Shown: in pieces, positions 26,503-35,792 of the stretch
Layout of the letters: each line of letters begins with the position of its first letter
Position numbering within the stretch: position 1 is the stretch's first letter
From: Rhizobium sp. Root483D2
GTDB taxonomy: Bacteria > Pseudomonadota > Alphaproteobacteria > Rhizobiales > Rhizobiaceae
Length of the DNA: 64,000 bases
Direction: 5' to 3'
NCBI RefSeq assembly: GCF_001426685.1
Contig: NZ_LMFB01000041.1
Span: forward strand, 252,114 to 316,113
Made by a program: the position numbers and the translations under genes
Notes under the pieces: generated by a model
Seen by the model: only the letters and a program-made list of their open reading frames with translations
What the model was told of the DNA's origin: nothing
The model's database searches: none

Positions 26503-27543
26503 TTATCCGGCGGGTTCGTATGGGACTGTTATTCCGGAATTGCGCGTCAGCCAGGCCGGTACGGGAAGGCCTTTGGACTTCAGAAATGCCGGATTGAACA
26601 GTTTCGACTGATAGCGGTTACCATAGTCGCAGAGGATCGTCACGATGGTATGTCCCGGTCCCAGATCTTTTGCCAGCCGAATGGCGCCGGCAATGTTGAT
26701 ACCCGTCGAGCCACCGAGGCAGAGACCTTCTTTTTCAACGAGATCGAAGACCAGCTGAACGGCTTCGGCATCCGGAATCTGATAGGCGAAATCCGGCGTG
26801 AACCCTTCGAGATTTGCGGTGATGCGGCCCTGTCCGATGCCCTCGGTGATCGATGAGCCCTCCGACTTCAGTTCGCCATGGGCGTAGAAATTGTAGAGTG
26901 CTGCGCCTTCCGGATCGGCGATGCCGATCTTGATGTCCGGGTTCTTCTGTTTCAGGCCGAGCGCGACGCCTGCCAGCGTGCCGCCGGAACCGACCGCGCA
27001 GATGAAGCCGTCGACCTTGCCATCGGTATCGCGCCAGATTTCCGGCGCCGTGGTTTCCACATGGGCATCGCGGTTGGCGACATTGTCGAACTGGTTGGCC
27101 CAGATCGCGCCATTCGGCTCGGTCTTTGCCAACTGCGCTGCAAGACGGCCGGACAGTTTCACGTAATTGTTGGGGTTCTTGTAGGCGACAGCGGGAACCT
27201 CGATGAGTTCGGCGCCGAGAAGCCGCAGCGCATCCTTCTTTTCCTCGCTCTGTGTCTCGGGGATGACGATCACCGTACGATAGCCGAGCGCCTGGGCGAC
27301 GAGCGCCAGACCAATACCGGTATTGCCGGCCGTGCCTTCGACGATCACCCCGCCCGGCCGCAACGCTCCGGACTTTTCGGCGTGGCGGATGATCGAGAGT
27401 GCTGCGCGATCCTTGATCGACTGGCCCGGATTAAGAAACTCCGCCTTGCCGAGAATGGTGCATCCGGTTGCCTCAGATGCGCCCTTGAGGTGGATCAGCG
27501 GCGTGTTGCCGATGGCATCGAGAACGGAAGGCAGAACGGGCAT
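26503..27543 (-). CDS. cysK: Cysteine synthase A family protein
   Basis: A 346-residue PLP enzyme that makes cysteine from O-acetylserine and sulfide. PLP lysine is Lys44 (QSIKDRAA), EGTAGNTGIGLA binds the substrate carboxylate and GSGGT with GGSTGINIAGA binds the phosphate. It is longer than the 310-residue typical CysK by a C-terminal extension (SKGLPVPAWLTRNSG), as seen in the variant often found in rhizobia. A change of substrate, for instance to cystathionine-type chemistry, cannot be excluded. It leads the four-gene operon. Confidence 0.92.
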   Translation of the reverse strand: MPVLPSVLDAIGNTPLIHLKGASEATGCTILGKAEFLNPGQSIKDRAALSIIRHAEKSGALRPGGVIVEGTAGNTGIGLALVAQALGYRTVIVIPETQSEEKKDALRLLGAELIEVPAVAYKNPNNYVKLSGRLAAQLAKTEPNGAIWANQFDNVANRDAHVETTAPEIWRDTDGKVDGFICAVGSGGTLAGVALGLKQKNPDIKIGIADPEGAALYNFYAHGELKSEGSSITEGIGQGRITANLEGFTPDFAYQIPDAEAVQLVFDLVEKEGLCLGGSTGINIAGAIRLAKDLGPGHTIVTILCDYGNRYQSKLFNPAFLKSKGLPVPAWLTRNSGITVPYEPAG

Positions 27544-27774
27544 GATAAAACCTCTTGGCTGCGAATGGTTGCGCAGGGGAACCCTGGCGCCGGTGACAAT
27601 TTTAACGGGACATGCAGGAACTGCCTAAGCCACATAAATGCGGGCAGCGCAACATGCCGTAATGCTAGCGTCTTTTCGCCCTACACACGCGTTGAAGCAA
27701 GAAATAGCGTTTCAACCCGGCGCTGTCGCGGGCAAAATTGACCCAAAATAGCCAGGGGCGTTTCGTTGACACGG

Positions 27775-27803
27775 TGATCCATTTGTTGCCCCTTGGCGTA
27801 ATG
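27775..27803 (+). promoter_or_regulatory. ECF sigma-E (RpoE/ChrR-type) promoter
   Basis: TGATCC at 27775-27780, an 18-bp spacer and TAATG at 27799-27803 match the TGATCC-N18-TAAGA promoter known for the singlet-oxygen sigma factor of Rhodobacter sphaeroides. It lies 43 bp before the ChrR-like start. The rest of the 300-bp gap upstream (27544-27774) holds no gene that I can see. Confidence 0.7.
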
Positions 27804-27845
27804 GGGCAATCGTTTCCGTTACGGCAAAACAGGTGAAGACAATCT

Positions 27846-28493
27846 ATGGCTGATTTTCAGCTGGATACAGTGGATGCCCTGATGGCACGCTATGCAGCCG
27901 GCATTCTGCCGGAACCGGCACGCGTTCTCGTCGAGGCACATCTCGAAATGCAAGCTGCCAACAGGCCCAAGGTCGCCGAGTTCGAAACGGTTGCCGGTGA
28001 TATTCTGGAGCAGATGGAGCCGGTGTCTCTGACGTCGCGGGACGAGGCGCTGAGAGCCATATTTTCCGCTGCCCCTCTATACCTGGCGGATGCGTCACCG
28101 CAGCAGCCGGTCAATGCATTTTTCCCCAAGGCCATTCGCGATTTTGCCGGGCTCGATGCGGCAGACATTCCCTGGAAAAGAAAGCTTCCGGGGTTTAAGG
28201 AATACAGCCTTGGAAAAATCGACGGTTGCGATGTCAGCTTCTTCTGGCTGAAGCCCGGACGAACCGTTCCAGCCCATACGCATGAGGGCTACGAGCTGTC
28301 GCTGGTTCTCGACGGCGCCTTCAACGATACGCGCGGACGCTTCGTCAAGGGTGACATTTCGGTGGCGGACGAGAGCATCGACCATCGTCCCGTGGCGGAG
28401 GCCGAATGCCCCTGCATCGGTTTTGCCGTCTCCCAGGCGCCGCTGAAACTGACCGGTTCATGGCGGCAATTGCTGGGCGACATGATCGGTTGA
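27846..28493 (+). CDS. ChrR-like protein without the anti-sigma zinc motif
   Basis: A 215-residue ChrR homologue. ChrR is a zinc anti-sigma factor that holds RpoE until singlet oxygen is sensed. The C-terminal cupin keeps all its metal ligands (His144, His146, Glu150, His180). But the N-terminal anti-sigma motif HxxxCxxC reads H32-LEM-Q36-AA-N39, so both cysteines are gone. No sigma factor gene stands next to it, although ChrR genes normally follow rpoE. It may be a lipid- or peroxide-sensing relative rather than a sigma inhibitor. Its upstream promoter fits sigma-E. Confidence 0.85.
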   Translation: MADFQLDTVDALMARYAAGILPEPARVLVEAHLEMQAANRPKVAEFETVAGDILEQMEPVSLTSRDEALRAIFSAAPLYLADASPQQPVNAFFPKAIRDFAGLDAADIPWKRKLPGFKEYSLGKIDGCDVSFFWLKPGRTVPAHTHEGYELSLVLDGAFNDTRGRFVKGDISVADESIDHRPVAEAECPCIGFAVSQAPLKLTGSWRQLLGDMIG

Positions 28494-28603
28494 TCATTCT
28501 GCCGAACAATGGCCCGAATGCGGGAACAAACTCAATTTCAATGCGTATTGTTTGGTGATCCCAAAGTTTCGGGCTCCGCAATGAAGCAGCGAAAGGAAAT
28601 CCC

Positions 28604-29446
28604 ATGACCGATTTTGTCGCACACCCCGAGATGGGTCTGGCCTGGGTCACGGGAGCAAGTTCCGGCATCGGCCGCGCCTTGGCGCTGCGGCTGGTCAAGG
28701 ACGGTTTCAATGTGGTCGTTACGGCACGCGACCATGAAAAACTGGTCAAGCTGCAGCATGAATCTCCCGGTCCCGGCAAGATCATCGTGCTTGATGGCGA
28801 TGTCACCGATCCGCGGGATATGGAACGGATTCTGGCTGCGATCGAGTATGAGCACGGTCCGATGGCACTGGCGGTGTTGAATGCCGGCGTCTATGTAGCC
28901 GTGCACGGCGAGGACCTGCACCGGGAGGATTTTGAAAAGACGTTCGCCGTCAATCTGCATGGAACCGTCAACTGTCTGCTGCCTGCAGTACGGCATATGA
29001 AGGCGAGGGGGCATGGCCAGATCGCCATCGTCTCTTCCGTGACCGGCTATGGCGGCCTGCCGACCAGTGCGGCCTATGGTGCGACCAAGGCGGCGTTGAT
29101 CAACATGGCGGAAAGCCTGAAGTTCGATCTCGATAAGGTCGGCGTCCGCCTGCAGATCATCAATCCCGGCTTTGTAGAAACGGACGCGACGGCAAAGAAC
29201 GAGTTCCCGATGCCGGCCCTTGTCAGCGCCGACGTGGCTGCCGACCGGATTGCGGACGGCCTGAAATCCAGCGGCTTCGAGATTACCTTCCCCAAGCGTT
29301 TCACCTATGTGATGAAACTCATCAACCTCTTGCCCTACGGCCTATATTTCTGGCTGGTCAACCGGGCCACGGGATGGAAGACGCGGCCGCTGGTCACAGG
29401 CGCTCCTCCCGTCGAGATCCTGGAGCGGGATCCGCAGGCGGTGTGA
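28604..29446 (+). CDS. Short-chain dehydrogenase/reductase
   Basis: A 280-residue classical SDR. The NAD(P)-binding TGASSGIG is near residues 16-23, NAG near 93, and the catalytic Ser-Tyr-Lys triad is seen in IVSSVTGYGGLPTSAAYGATKAA. A hydrophobic C-terminal segment (LPYGLYFWLVNRA) suggests membrane contact and a lipid or isoprenoid substrate. SDR genes belong to the singlet-oxygen regulon of other alphaproteobacteria, next to Cfa and DUF1365 genes. It lies 110 bp after the ChrR-like gene on the same strand. Confidence 0.88.
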   Translation: MTDFVAHPEMGLAWVTGASSGIGRALALRLVKDGFNVVVTARDHEKLVKLQHESPGPGKIIVLDGDVTDPRDMERILAAIEYEHGPMALAVLNAGVYVAVHGEDLHREDFEKTFAVNLHGTVNCLLPAVRHMKARGHGQIAIVSSVTGYGGLPTSAAYGATKAALINMAESLKFDLDKVGVRLQIINPGFVETDATAKNEFPMPALVSADVAADRIADGLKSSGFEITFPKRFTYVMKLINLLPYGLYFWLVNRATGWKTRPLVTGAPPVEILERDPQAV

Positions 29447-29461
29447 TGATCGCAGTCGCAG

Positions 29462-30802
29462 TCATTGGCGGATGCGCGATTGCAGGGTTTTCTGCGCCGC
29501 CTCGTCCAGCGGAAAATTCCACATCAGCGCGATCGCTGCGAGTTTGAGCGCAATGGGAACCCAGGCATAGATCGCGGCCAACGCAAACAGCCCGGTTTCG
29601 GTATTCTGTGCTGCAGGAGCGGGATCAAATCCGAAAACACTCAGCAGCGGAAAGACGACGCCGACCCCGGCCGCCAGCGACAGCTTTGTGGCAAGCCCCC
29701 AGGCTGCGAAATAGAAGCCACTGCGCTGATCGCCTGACTCTGCGGTATCAGCATCAATGACGTCAGCCTGGATCGACGCCGGCAACGTCAGATCGAAACC
29801 GAGCAACAGTCCGGTGAGGGCACAGATCAACGCGAAGGACACAAGTGCGCCCGCTGGTAGCAGCGGTGCGGCAGAAAAAATCACGCAGGCGGCGATCATG
29901 GCGATTGCCCATGCACGGTGCTTGCCAAGCCTTCGCGCCATCAGCGCGGCGAGCGGTATGCCCGCGACGGCGCTCAGGAAATAGAGAAACAGCAGCGGTC
30001 CGCGCATATCCGGCAGTTGCAGCCGTGCCGAGACAAAATAGAGAAACAAAGTCGCCGGAATGCCGTTAGCAAGACCGTTCAGAAAGAAGGCAGCAATCAG
30101 CCGCAGGAAGGGCCGGTTACGGCCGAGATAGGAAAGCGCCTGCCGCAGCGGCAGGGGTTTTCGCGTCAGGTTGGCGGGTTCCGGAACGATCCATACGGTC
30201 AGACCGCCGAAAGCGAGAAGCGTCACCGCGACCGTGATGCCAAGGACCGCGAGGCCGGAAAATCCGCGCTGTTCAAACCCGATGGCGAAGGGAAGCACGA
30301 TCGCAATGAGAGTGCCAGCGAGTGTCAAGCCTTCGCGGGCCGAGGTCAGCCGCGTGCGGCCATGATAATCGGAGACGAGTTCGGCGCCCCAGGCGGAATA
30401 GGGCACGACGGCGAGCGTGAAGCCCAGCGAGGTCATCATGCCCCACCCCGTCAGCCACGCAATACCTGCGCCGTCCGCAGGCCAATAGAGCATGAGCGCC
30501 GAGAGGGCGGCAACAGGCAAGGATATCAGGAAAAGCAGCCGGCGGCGGCCGAAGCTCGGATTGATCCGGTCGGCCGCATAGCCCGCCAATGGATCGGTTA
30601 TCGCATCGAACAGGCGCACCAGCAAAAGCGCCCAGCCGACCGAGGCAATCGGCAGGCCCAGCGTTTCGCTATAATAGGTTGGAACGAGAGAATAAAGCGG
30701 AAGGCCCAGCGCTGCGAGCGGCGCTGCGGGCAGGGCATAGGCAAACAGCATCCGGCGGCTGACCGGCGTTCCGGCGCCGCCGCCGGTTGCGGGATTATTC
30801 AT
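29462..30802 (-). CDS. MFS transporter, GPH-type
   Basis: A 446-residue protein with about 12 membrane helices and the GPH/melibiose-carrier style signature LLVRLFDAITDPLAGYAADR near residue 65. The ATG at 30802 lies inside the last codons of the cfa gene, overlapping its stop by 8 bp, so the two are coupled. GPH-type carriers occur in the same operon as Cfa and DUF1365 in the sigma-E regulon of other alphaproteobacteria. The substrate is unknown. A sugar is not certain; a lipid-related compound is possible. Confidence 0.85.
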   Translation of the reverse strand: MNNPATGGGAGTPVSRRMLFAYALPAAPLAALGLPLYSLVPTYYSETLGLPIASVGWALLLVRLFDAITDPLAGYAADRINPSFGRRRLLFLISLPVAALSALMLYWPADGAGIAWLTGWGMMTSLGFTLAVVPYSAWGAELVSDYHGRTRLTSAREGLTLAGTLIAIVLPFAIGFEQRGFSGLAVLGITVAVTLLAFGGLTVWIVPEPANLTRKPLPLRQALSYLGRNRPFLRLIAAFFLNGLANGIPATLFLYFVSARLQLPDMRGPLLFLYFLSAVAGIPLAALMARRLGKHRAWAIAMIAACVIFSAAPLLPAGALVSFALICALTGLLLGFDLTLPASIQADVIDADTAESGDQRSGFYFAAWGLATKLSLAAGVGVVFPLLSVFGFDPAPAAQNTETGLFALAAIYAWVPIALKLAAIALMWNFPLDEAAQKTLQSRIRQ

Positions 30803-32048
30803 ACACGATCTGTCGGACGTCGATGTTCTTTGCCCTGAAACCGGCTTCGCAATAGAACAGGTAGAATTCCCAGAGCCGCTTGAAGCGGATATCGAATCCG
30901 AGCGGTTCGACCTTGTCCCAGACGCTCCAGAAGCGTTCGCGCCATTCGGCAAGCGTACGGGCATAATCAAGCCCGAACCCGAAATCGCCACTGATCTTCA
31001 AACCCACCTTGCGTCCGAGCTCGATCAGATGTTCGCGTGTCGGCAGCATGCCGCCGGGAAAGACGTATTTCTGGATGAAATCGGGATTTGCGCGGTATTC
31101 CTCGTAAGCTTCCGGCTTGATGGTGATGATCTGCAAGGCAGCCTTGCCACCCGGCTTCAGGCAGCGTTGCAACTGCGAAAAATAGGCAGGCCAGTATTTT
31201 TCGCCGACGGCCTCGAACATTTCGATGGAAACAATCCGGTCATATACGCCCGTCTCGTCGCGATAATCCTGGAATTTGATATCGACCTTATCGGAAAGAC
31301 CAGCGTTTTTCATGCGCTCGTTGGCGAAGGCCAGCTGTTCGCGGCTGATCGTCAGCCCCGTCACCTTGCAGCCGATTTCGCTGGCCGCATATTCGGCAAA
31401 CCCACCCCAGCCGCAGCCGATTTCCAGCACATGGTGGCCGGCCTTGATGCCGGCGGCATCCGCCAGCGCCTTATACTTGGCGCGCTGGGCCGATTGCAGG
31501 TCGTTGGCGCCCGTCGAATAGAGCGCGGAGGAATAGGTCATCGTCGGATCGAGCCATTCCTTGTAGAAGGCATTGCCGAGATCGTAATGGGCGGAAATGT
31601 TCTTTTTCGATCCGGATTTCGTATTGGCATTCATCCAGTGGCGGAATTTTTCGACAAGCCGCAGCACGCCGCGCGCGCCATTGGAAAAATTACGGCCGAC
31701 ATCTGTATTGACGAGAAAGAGTTCGAGAAACGCCCCGACATCCGGGCTATCCCAGTCGCCGTCCATATAGCTTTCAGCAACGGCGATCGTGCCGCCGGTC
31801 AGCGCGCGCTGTGGTAAATTCCAGTTGTGCAAGGTAATGGACGCGACGGGACCCTGCGCCTTGCCTTTGATCACCACCGTGCGGCTATCCGGTAATGTCA
31901 GCTTCAGACATCCCGCCTGCATATGGACAAGTCCGCGCAGCACCATCTGAGCTTTTGCGGGTAATCCTTTGACAATGCGTGATAAATTCTCAGCTGAAAG
32001 ACGCTCGCCGTCCTTCGGGTCACAATAACCGGTGCCTGCTGGGCTCAT
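30795..32048 (-). CDS. Cyclopropane-fatty-acid synthase family methyltransferase
   Basis: A 417-residue SAM-dependent enzyme acting on unsaturated acyl chains in phospholipids. The SAM site is VLEIGCGWGGFAEYAA, and the CFA-specific NISAHYDLGNAFYKEWLD and FPGGMLPT blocks are present. In Rhodobacter a homologue in the singlet-oxygen regulon methylates vaccenoyl chains on the way to furan fatty acids, so the product may be a methyl-branched chain rather than a cyclopropane. The ATG at 32048 has GGAGG upstream. Fourth gene of the photolyase operon. Confidence 0.92.
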   Translation of the reverse strand: MSPAGTGYCDPKDGERLSAENLSRIVKGLPAKAQMVLRGLVHMQAGCLKLTLPDSRTVVIKGKAQGPVASITLHNWNLPQRALTGGTIAVAESYMDGDWDSPDVGAFLELFLVNTDVGRNFSNGARGVLRLVEKFRHWMNANTKSGSKKNISAHYDLGNAFYKEWLDPTMTYSSALYSTGANDLQSAQRAKYKALADAAGIKAGHHVLEIGCGWGGFAEYAASEIGCKVTGLTISREQLAFANERMKNAGLSDKVDIKFQDYRDETGVYDRIVSIEMFEAVGEKYWPAYFSQLQRCLKPGGKAALQIITIKPEAYEEYRANPDFIQKYVFPGGMLPTREHLIELGRKVGLKISGDFGFGLDYARTLAEWRERFWSVWDKVEPLGFDIRFKRLWEFYLFYCEAGFRAKNIDVRQIVYE

Positions 32049-32091
32049 TCGACAGATCCTCCGCAATCATTGCTCTTGACACAAAATAACC

Positions 32092-32964
32092 TCATTCCGC
32101 CGGACCGCCAACCTGGGATTCATGAGAAAAACCATGGCTTGTCCTTCGGCCCTGCTTCCAGGCGCTCGTCGGTTCGGGCGCTTGCGGCCGCGGGATATAG
32201 CGGACGCCTTTGATCCAGAGCTTCAACGCCTCCCAGTGAATCCCTGCAACGATCTTGAGTGTAAGATGCGGAATGCGGGCAACAAGACGCAAAATCTTGC
32301 CTGTTTTCAACGGCACCTGCACACCGGAGAAGGTTGCAGCCAACAAGGGCCCATCGGTATCGGTTTCTAGAATACGCCAGCGGATCTCTTCTCCGGGCGG
32401 CAGCATGCGGAACTGGTAGCGCATGGCCATCGGAATGAACGGCGAGACATGGAACAGCTTGTCGCATTGCTGGCGGATGCCGGCATCCGAAACGTCGCCG
32501 GGTCCGATCGGGCAGACATAGGTATGGCGCTCGCCGAACGTGTTGCGGACCTCATAGACCATGGCACTCAGCGTGCCGTCGTCCGCATAGGCATAATAGA
32601 CAGAGAGAGGATTGAAGACGAGGCCGAGGATACGCGGATAACAGACCAGAAGCACGCGCGCCGGCCGCACCGCCAGACCATTCTGCGCCAGAAGATCATC
32701 GATATAGCTGCGCAGAGAAAGGCCATCCTTGCGGCTGTGGTCCTTCTCATGGAACGAGAGAAGATTGCGGCCATTGACCGAAAAGACTGCGCTCAAGCGG
32801 TCCGCTTCGTCCAGCCGGTCGAGATCGACCATCAGCGAAAACACGTCATAGCTGAACCTGTGACCGACAGGCTTCATCCGCTGGTGCATGATCTGGCCGG
32901 AAAAGAGCACCGCCGATTGCGCGGGCGGCGCTCCGTTCTTTGCCATGTGCGAGCCGGGACGCAT
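32092..32964 (-). CDS. DUF1365 protein
   Basis: A 290-residue DUF1365 protein. Typical blocks are FSGQIMHQRMKPVGHRFSYDVFSL at the start, LLCYPRILGLVFNPLSVYYAY, EVRNTFGERHTYV and the final HWEALKLWIKG. The enzymatic role is unproved. It regularly travels with Cfa and an FAD oxidoreductase, so it likely modifies fatty acyl chains. Start codon directly follows the upstream stop (TAAATG), with an AGGAGG ribosome site inside the previous gene. Confidence 0.9.
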   Translation of the reverse strand: MRPGSHMAKNGAPPAQSAVLFSGQIMHQRMKPVGHRFSYDVFSLMVDLDRLDEADRLSAVFSVNGRNLLSFHEKDHSRKDGLSLRSYIDDLLAQNGLAVRPARVLLVCYPRILGLVFNPLSVYYAYADDGTLSAMVYEVRNTFGERHTYVCPIGPGDVSDAGIRQQCDKLFHVSPFIPMAMRYQFRMLPPGEEIRWRILETDTDGPLLAATFSGVQVPLKTGKILRLVARIPHLTLKIVAGIHWEALKLWIKGVRYIPRPQAPEPTSAWKQGRRTSHGFSHESQVGGPAE

Positions 32965-34308
32965 TTACTCCGCCGCCTCCTTGAAGATTGAGGAAACCTG
33001 CTCACGCCATGGAATGATGCCGCCAAGGGCTTCGGCAGCGGCAAGGCCGGATGACAGGCCGTCCTCATGGAAACCGTAGCCGGTCCAGGCACCGGCAAAG
33101 AAGGTGTTGTTGTCACCTTGAATGGATTTCAGATCGCGCTGGGCAGCCATCGAGCGGGCGTCGAACTGCGGATGATCATAGGAGAATTCGGCAAAGACCT
33201 TGTCCGCAGCCGGCTCGCGCTCCGGATTGAGGGTGACGAACAGCGGGTGCTGTGGCGCGATCCCCTGAAGGCGGTTCATCCAGTAGCTGACGGCAACGCC
33301 TTGCGATCCGCAGGGTTTGGTCGCGCGCAGATAGTTCCACGATGCCCAGACCTTCGGGCGCTTCGGCATCAATGCCGTGTCCCGGTGGAGAATGACGCGG
33401 TTGGCATGGTAGGGCACTGCCGACAGAAGCGCGCGCTCTGCTGGTGTCGGGTCCGATAGCATCGCCAGCGCCTGGTTGCTGTGGGCGGCGATGATCACCT
33501 TGTCGAAGACTTTCGTTGCGCCCTGCGTGTCGGTGATGATGACCCGGCCGTCTTCCCGCCGCAGCGAGCGCACACCGCAGCCAAGATGAACGCGGTCACC
33601 CAGCGGCTGCAGAAGCTTGTGCAGATAGTTGCGGCTGCCGCCGGTTACCGTGCGCCAAGGATGCGGCTTGGAATAGATCAGGCGATGGTTGTCGAAGAAC
33701 TGGATAAAGTTCTCGGCCGGAAATTCCAGCATCTTCGCCGTCGGCGACGACCAGATCGCCGCCGCCATCGGCGCAAGGTAATTGTTGGTGAAACCGGGTG
33801 AAAAACCGCGCCAGTTGAGATAATCGCCGATCGACATCGCCTGAAGCAGGCCGGCACTGCGGTCTTCCAGGCAAATACGGTTGAAGCGCAGGATTTCGCG
33901 CAGCATCATCAGGAAAGATGGGCGGACAAGATTGCGCTTCTGGGCAAACACGGTTGCGAGATTGTCGCCGCTCCATTCCAGCCGGCCATGATCCAGCGAG
34001 ACGGAAAAGCTCATGTCGCTCTTGTGCGTCGTCACGTCCAGTTCGGCAAACAAGGCCGTGAGATTGGGATAATTGGCCTCGTTATAGACGATGAAGCCGG
34101 TATCGACCGACAGCGGCGTACCGTCATAGTCGATATCGACCGTGGCCGTGTGCCCGCCCGCACGCTCATCCTTCTCGTAAAGCGTGACATCATGGACGGG
34201 ATTGAGCGCCCATGCGGCAGAGCTGCCGGAAACGCCGGAGCCGATCACGGCGACCGAGAGGCGGCGGCCGGGAGAGTGGTGGGGACCATGGGAAAAGGGG
34301 GCGTTCAT
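32965..34308 (-). CDS. FAD/NAD(P)-binding amine-oxidase-like oxidoreductase
   Basis: A 447-residue flavoprotein with an N-terminal Rossmann loop VAVIGSGVSGSSAAWAL near 18-34, the GGHTATVDIDYDGTPLSVDTGFIVYN block, and a C-terminal FFAGAWTGYGFHEDGLSSG. This is the NAD(P)-binding protein paired with DUF1365 and Cfa in many alpha- and gammaproteobacteria. A desaturase-like step on acyl chains is one idea. It overlaps the photolyase stop in an ATGA. Second gene of the operon. Confidence 0.9.
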   Translation of the reverse strand: MNAPFSHGPHHSPGRRLSVAVIGSGVSGSSAAWALNPVHDVTLYEKDERAGGHTATVDIDYDGTPLSVDTGFIVYNEANYPNLTALFAELDVTTHKSDMSFSVSLDHGRLEWSGDNLATVFAQKRNLVRPSFLMMLREILRFNRICLEDRSAGLLQAMSIGDYLNWRGFSPGFTNNYLAPMAAAIWSSPTAKMLEFPAENFIQFFDNHRLIYSKPHPWRTVTGGSRNYLHKLLQPLGDRVHLGCGVRSLRREDGRVIITDTQGATKVFDKVIIAAHSNQALAMLSDPTPAERALLSAVPYHANRVILHRDTALMPKRPKVWASWNYLRATKPCGSQGVAVSYWMNRLQGIAPQHPLFVTLNPEREPAADKVFAEFSYDHPQFDARSMAAQRDLKSIQGDNNTFFAGAWTGYGFHEDGLSSGLAAAEALGGIIPWREQVSSIFKEAAE

Positions 34309-35765
34309 GCTGCGTCCTTGATCTTGTTATAGGCAGCAAGTGCGCGATCGCGCGCCTTTGCGTGGTCCACGAGAGGCTGGGGATAGGTTTTTCCAAGCGT
34401 CACACCGGCAGTCTTCAGAACCGCTTCGGGCGCCTCGAACGGGCGGTGTACGAATTTTGCAGGCAGGTCGCGCAGTTCCGGCACGAAGGTTTTGACGTAG
34501 ATGCCGTCGGGATCGAACTTTTCGCCCTGCAGGATCGGATTGAAGACCCGGAAGAACGGCGAGGCATCGGCACCGCTTCCCGCGACCCACTGCCAGCTTG
34601 CCGCATTGGAGGCCGGGTCCGCATCCACCAGCGTGTCGCGAAACCAGGCTTCACCACGCCGCCAGTCGATCAAAAGATCCTTGATCAGGAAGGACGCGAC
34701 AATCATCCGGACGCGATTGTGCATCGTGCCGTGCCGCCAGAGCTGACGCATGCCGGCATCGACGACGGGATATCCTGTCTCGCCCTTCGTCCATCGATCA
34801 AAGGCACCCGACGTTCCCGACCAGGCGAAGGCATCATATTTCCGGTTGAGATTTTCGCGCGGCAGATCGGGGTTGTGAAAGAGCAGATGATAGGAAAAAT
34901 CGCGCCAGGCGAGCTCCTTGCGAAAGGTGATAACGTCGTCAGCGGGAACATTGTGCAGGTTGCGCGTCGCATGCCAGATGCGGGCAGGGGAAATTTCCCC
35001 CATGGCCAGATAGGGCGAGAGGCCGGACGTGCCATCGACCGACGGCAGGTCGCGCCGGGTTTTGTAGCCGGACAGCCCATCATCGACAAAGGCCTCCAGC
35101 CGTTCCAGCGCTGCAGCTTCCCCAGGGGTCCAGACTTCGGAAAAACTCTTTGCCCAATCCGGCTTTTGCGGCAGAAGTTTCCAGCTGGCGAGATCATCGC
35201 TCGCGGGCCACCGATCCGGTACTGCCAGCTTGTCCGGACGGTCGAGAGGATGGTCCGGTTCTCCCGATGCCTCGAGCGCCCGCCAGAACGGGGTGTAGAC
35301 TTTGTATGGCGTTCCCGATCCCGTCTTCAATCGCAGCGGCTCGTGCAGAAGCTGTCCGGCGAAACTTTTCACCGTGACGCCCTGATCAGACAGCTGGTCT
35401 TTCAGGGGCGTATCAACCGCGATCCCCTTCGGATCGTAGCGGCGGTTCCAATAGATGTCGCAAGCACCGGTCTCATCGATCAGGTCAGCGAGCGCCGCAT
35501 CAGGCCTGCCGCTGCGCAGAACGAGCCGGCTGCCGATGCCATCCAGATCCGTCTCAAGGCTTTTCAGAGAATGATGCAGCCACCAGCCCTGCGCGGCACC
35601 CAGGGGCCCATTTTCACTGTCTGCCGGTTCGCGGATATAAACGGGAATGATATCGCGACCGGTCTGCGCAGCGGCATGCAAGGCATGGTTATCGCCGAGC
35701 CGCAGGTCCTTGCGAAACCAGACGATGATCGAAGTGCCTGAGGAATTGCCGTTGTTTTTCATCAT
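34305..35765 (-). CDS. phr: Deoxyribodipyrimidine photolyase (class I)
   Basis: The 486-residue enzyme repairs UV-made pyrimidine dimers using blue light. The N-terminal antenna domain starts at IIVWFRKDLRLGDNHAL; the C-terminal FAD domain has the LSPYLAMGEISP and VDAGMRQLWRHGTMHNRVRMIVASFLIKDLL blocks with the conserved WRRGEAWF, and the Trp chain region is present. The double ATG at 35763-35765 is preferred to a longer frame that would cover the sigma-E promoter. First gene of the five-gene operon; phrA is also part of the singlet-oxygen response in Rhodobacter. Confidence 0.95.
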   Translation of the reverse strand: MMKNNGNSSGTSIIVWFRKDLRLGDNHALHAAAQTGRDIIPVYIREPADSENGPLGAAQGWWLHHSLKSLETDLDGIGSRLVLRSGRPDAALADLIDETGACDIYWNRRYDPKGIAVDTPLKDQLSDQGVTVKSFAGQLLHEPLRLKTGSGTPYKVYTPFWRALEASGEPDHPLDRPDKLAVPDRWPASDDLASWKLLPQKPDWAKSFSEVWTPGEAAALERLEAFVDDGLSGYKTRRDLPSVDGTSGLSPYLAMGEISPARIWHATRNLHNVPADDVITFRKELAWRDFSYHLLFHNPDLPRENLNRKYDAFAWSGTSGAFDRWTKGETGYPVVDAGMRQLWRHGTMHNRVRMIVASFLIKDLLIDWRRGEAWFRDTLVDADPASNAASWQWVAGSGADASPFFRVFNPILQGEKFDPDGIYVKTFVPELRDLPAKFVHRPFEAPEAVLKTAGVTLGKTYPQPLVDHAKARDRALAAYNKIKDAA

Positions 35766-35792
35766 TATCCGCGCTTCGTATCCAACGTCTTT

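Noticed and set aside
34212-35741. 509-codon plus-strand open frame opposite photolyase
   Set aside because: Shadow of a well-supported photolyase gene.
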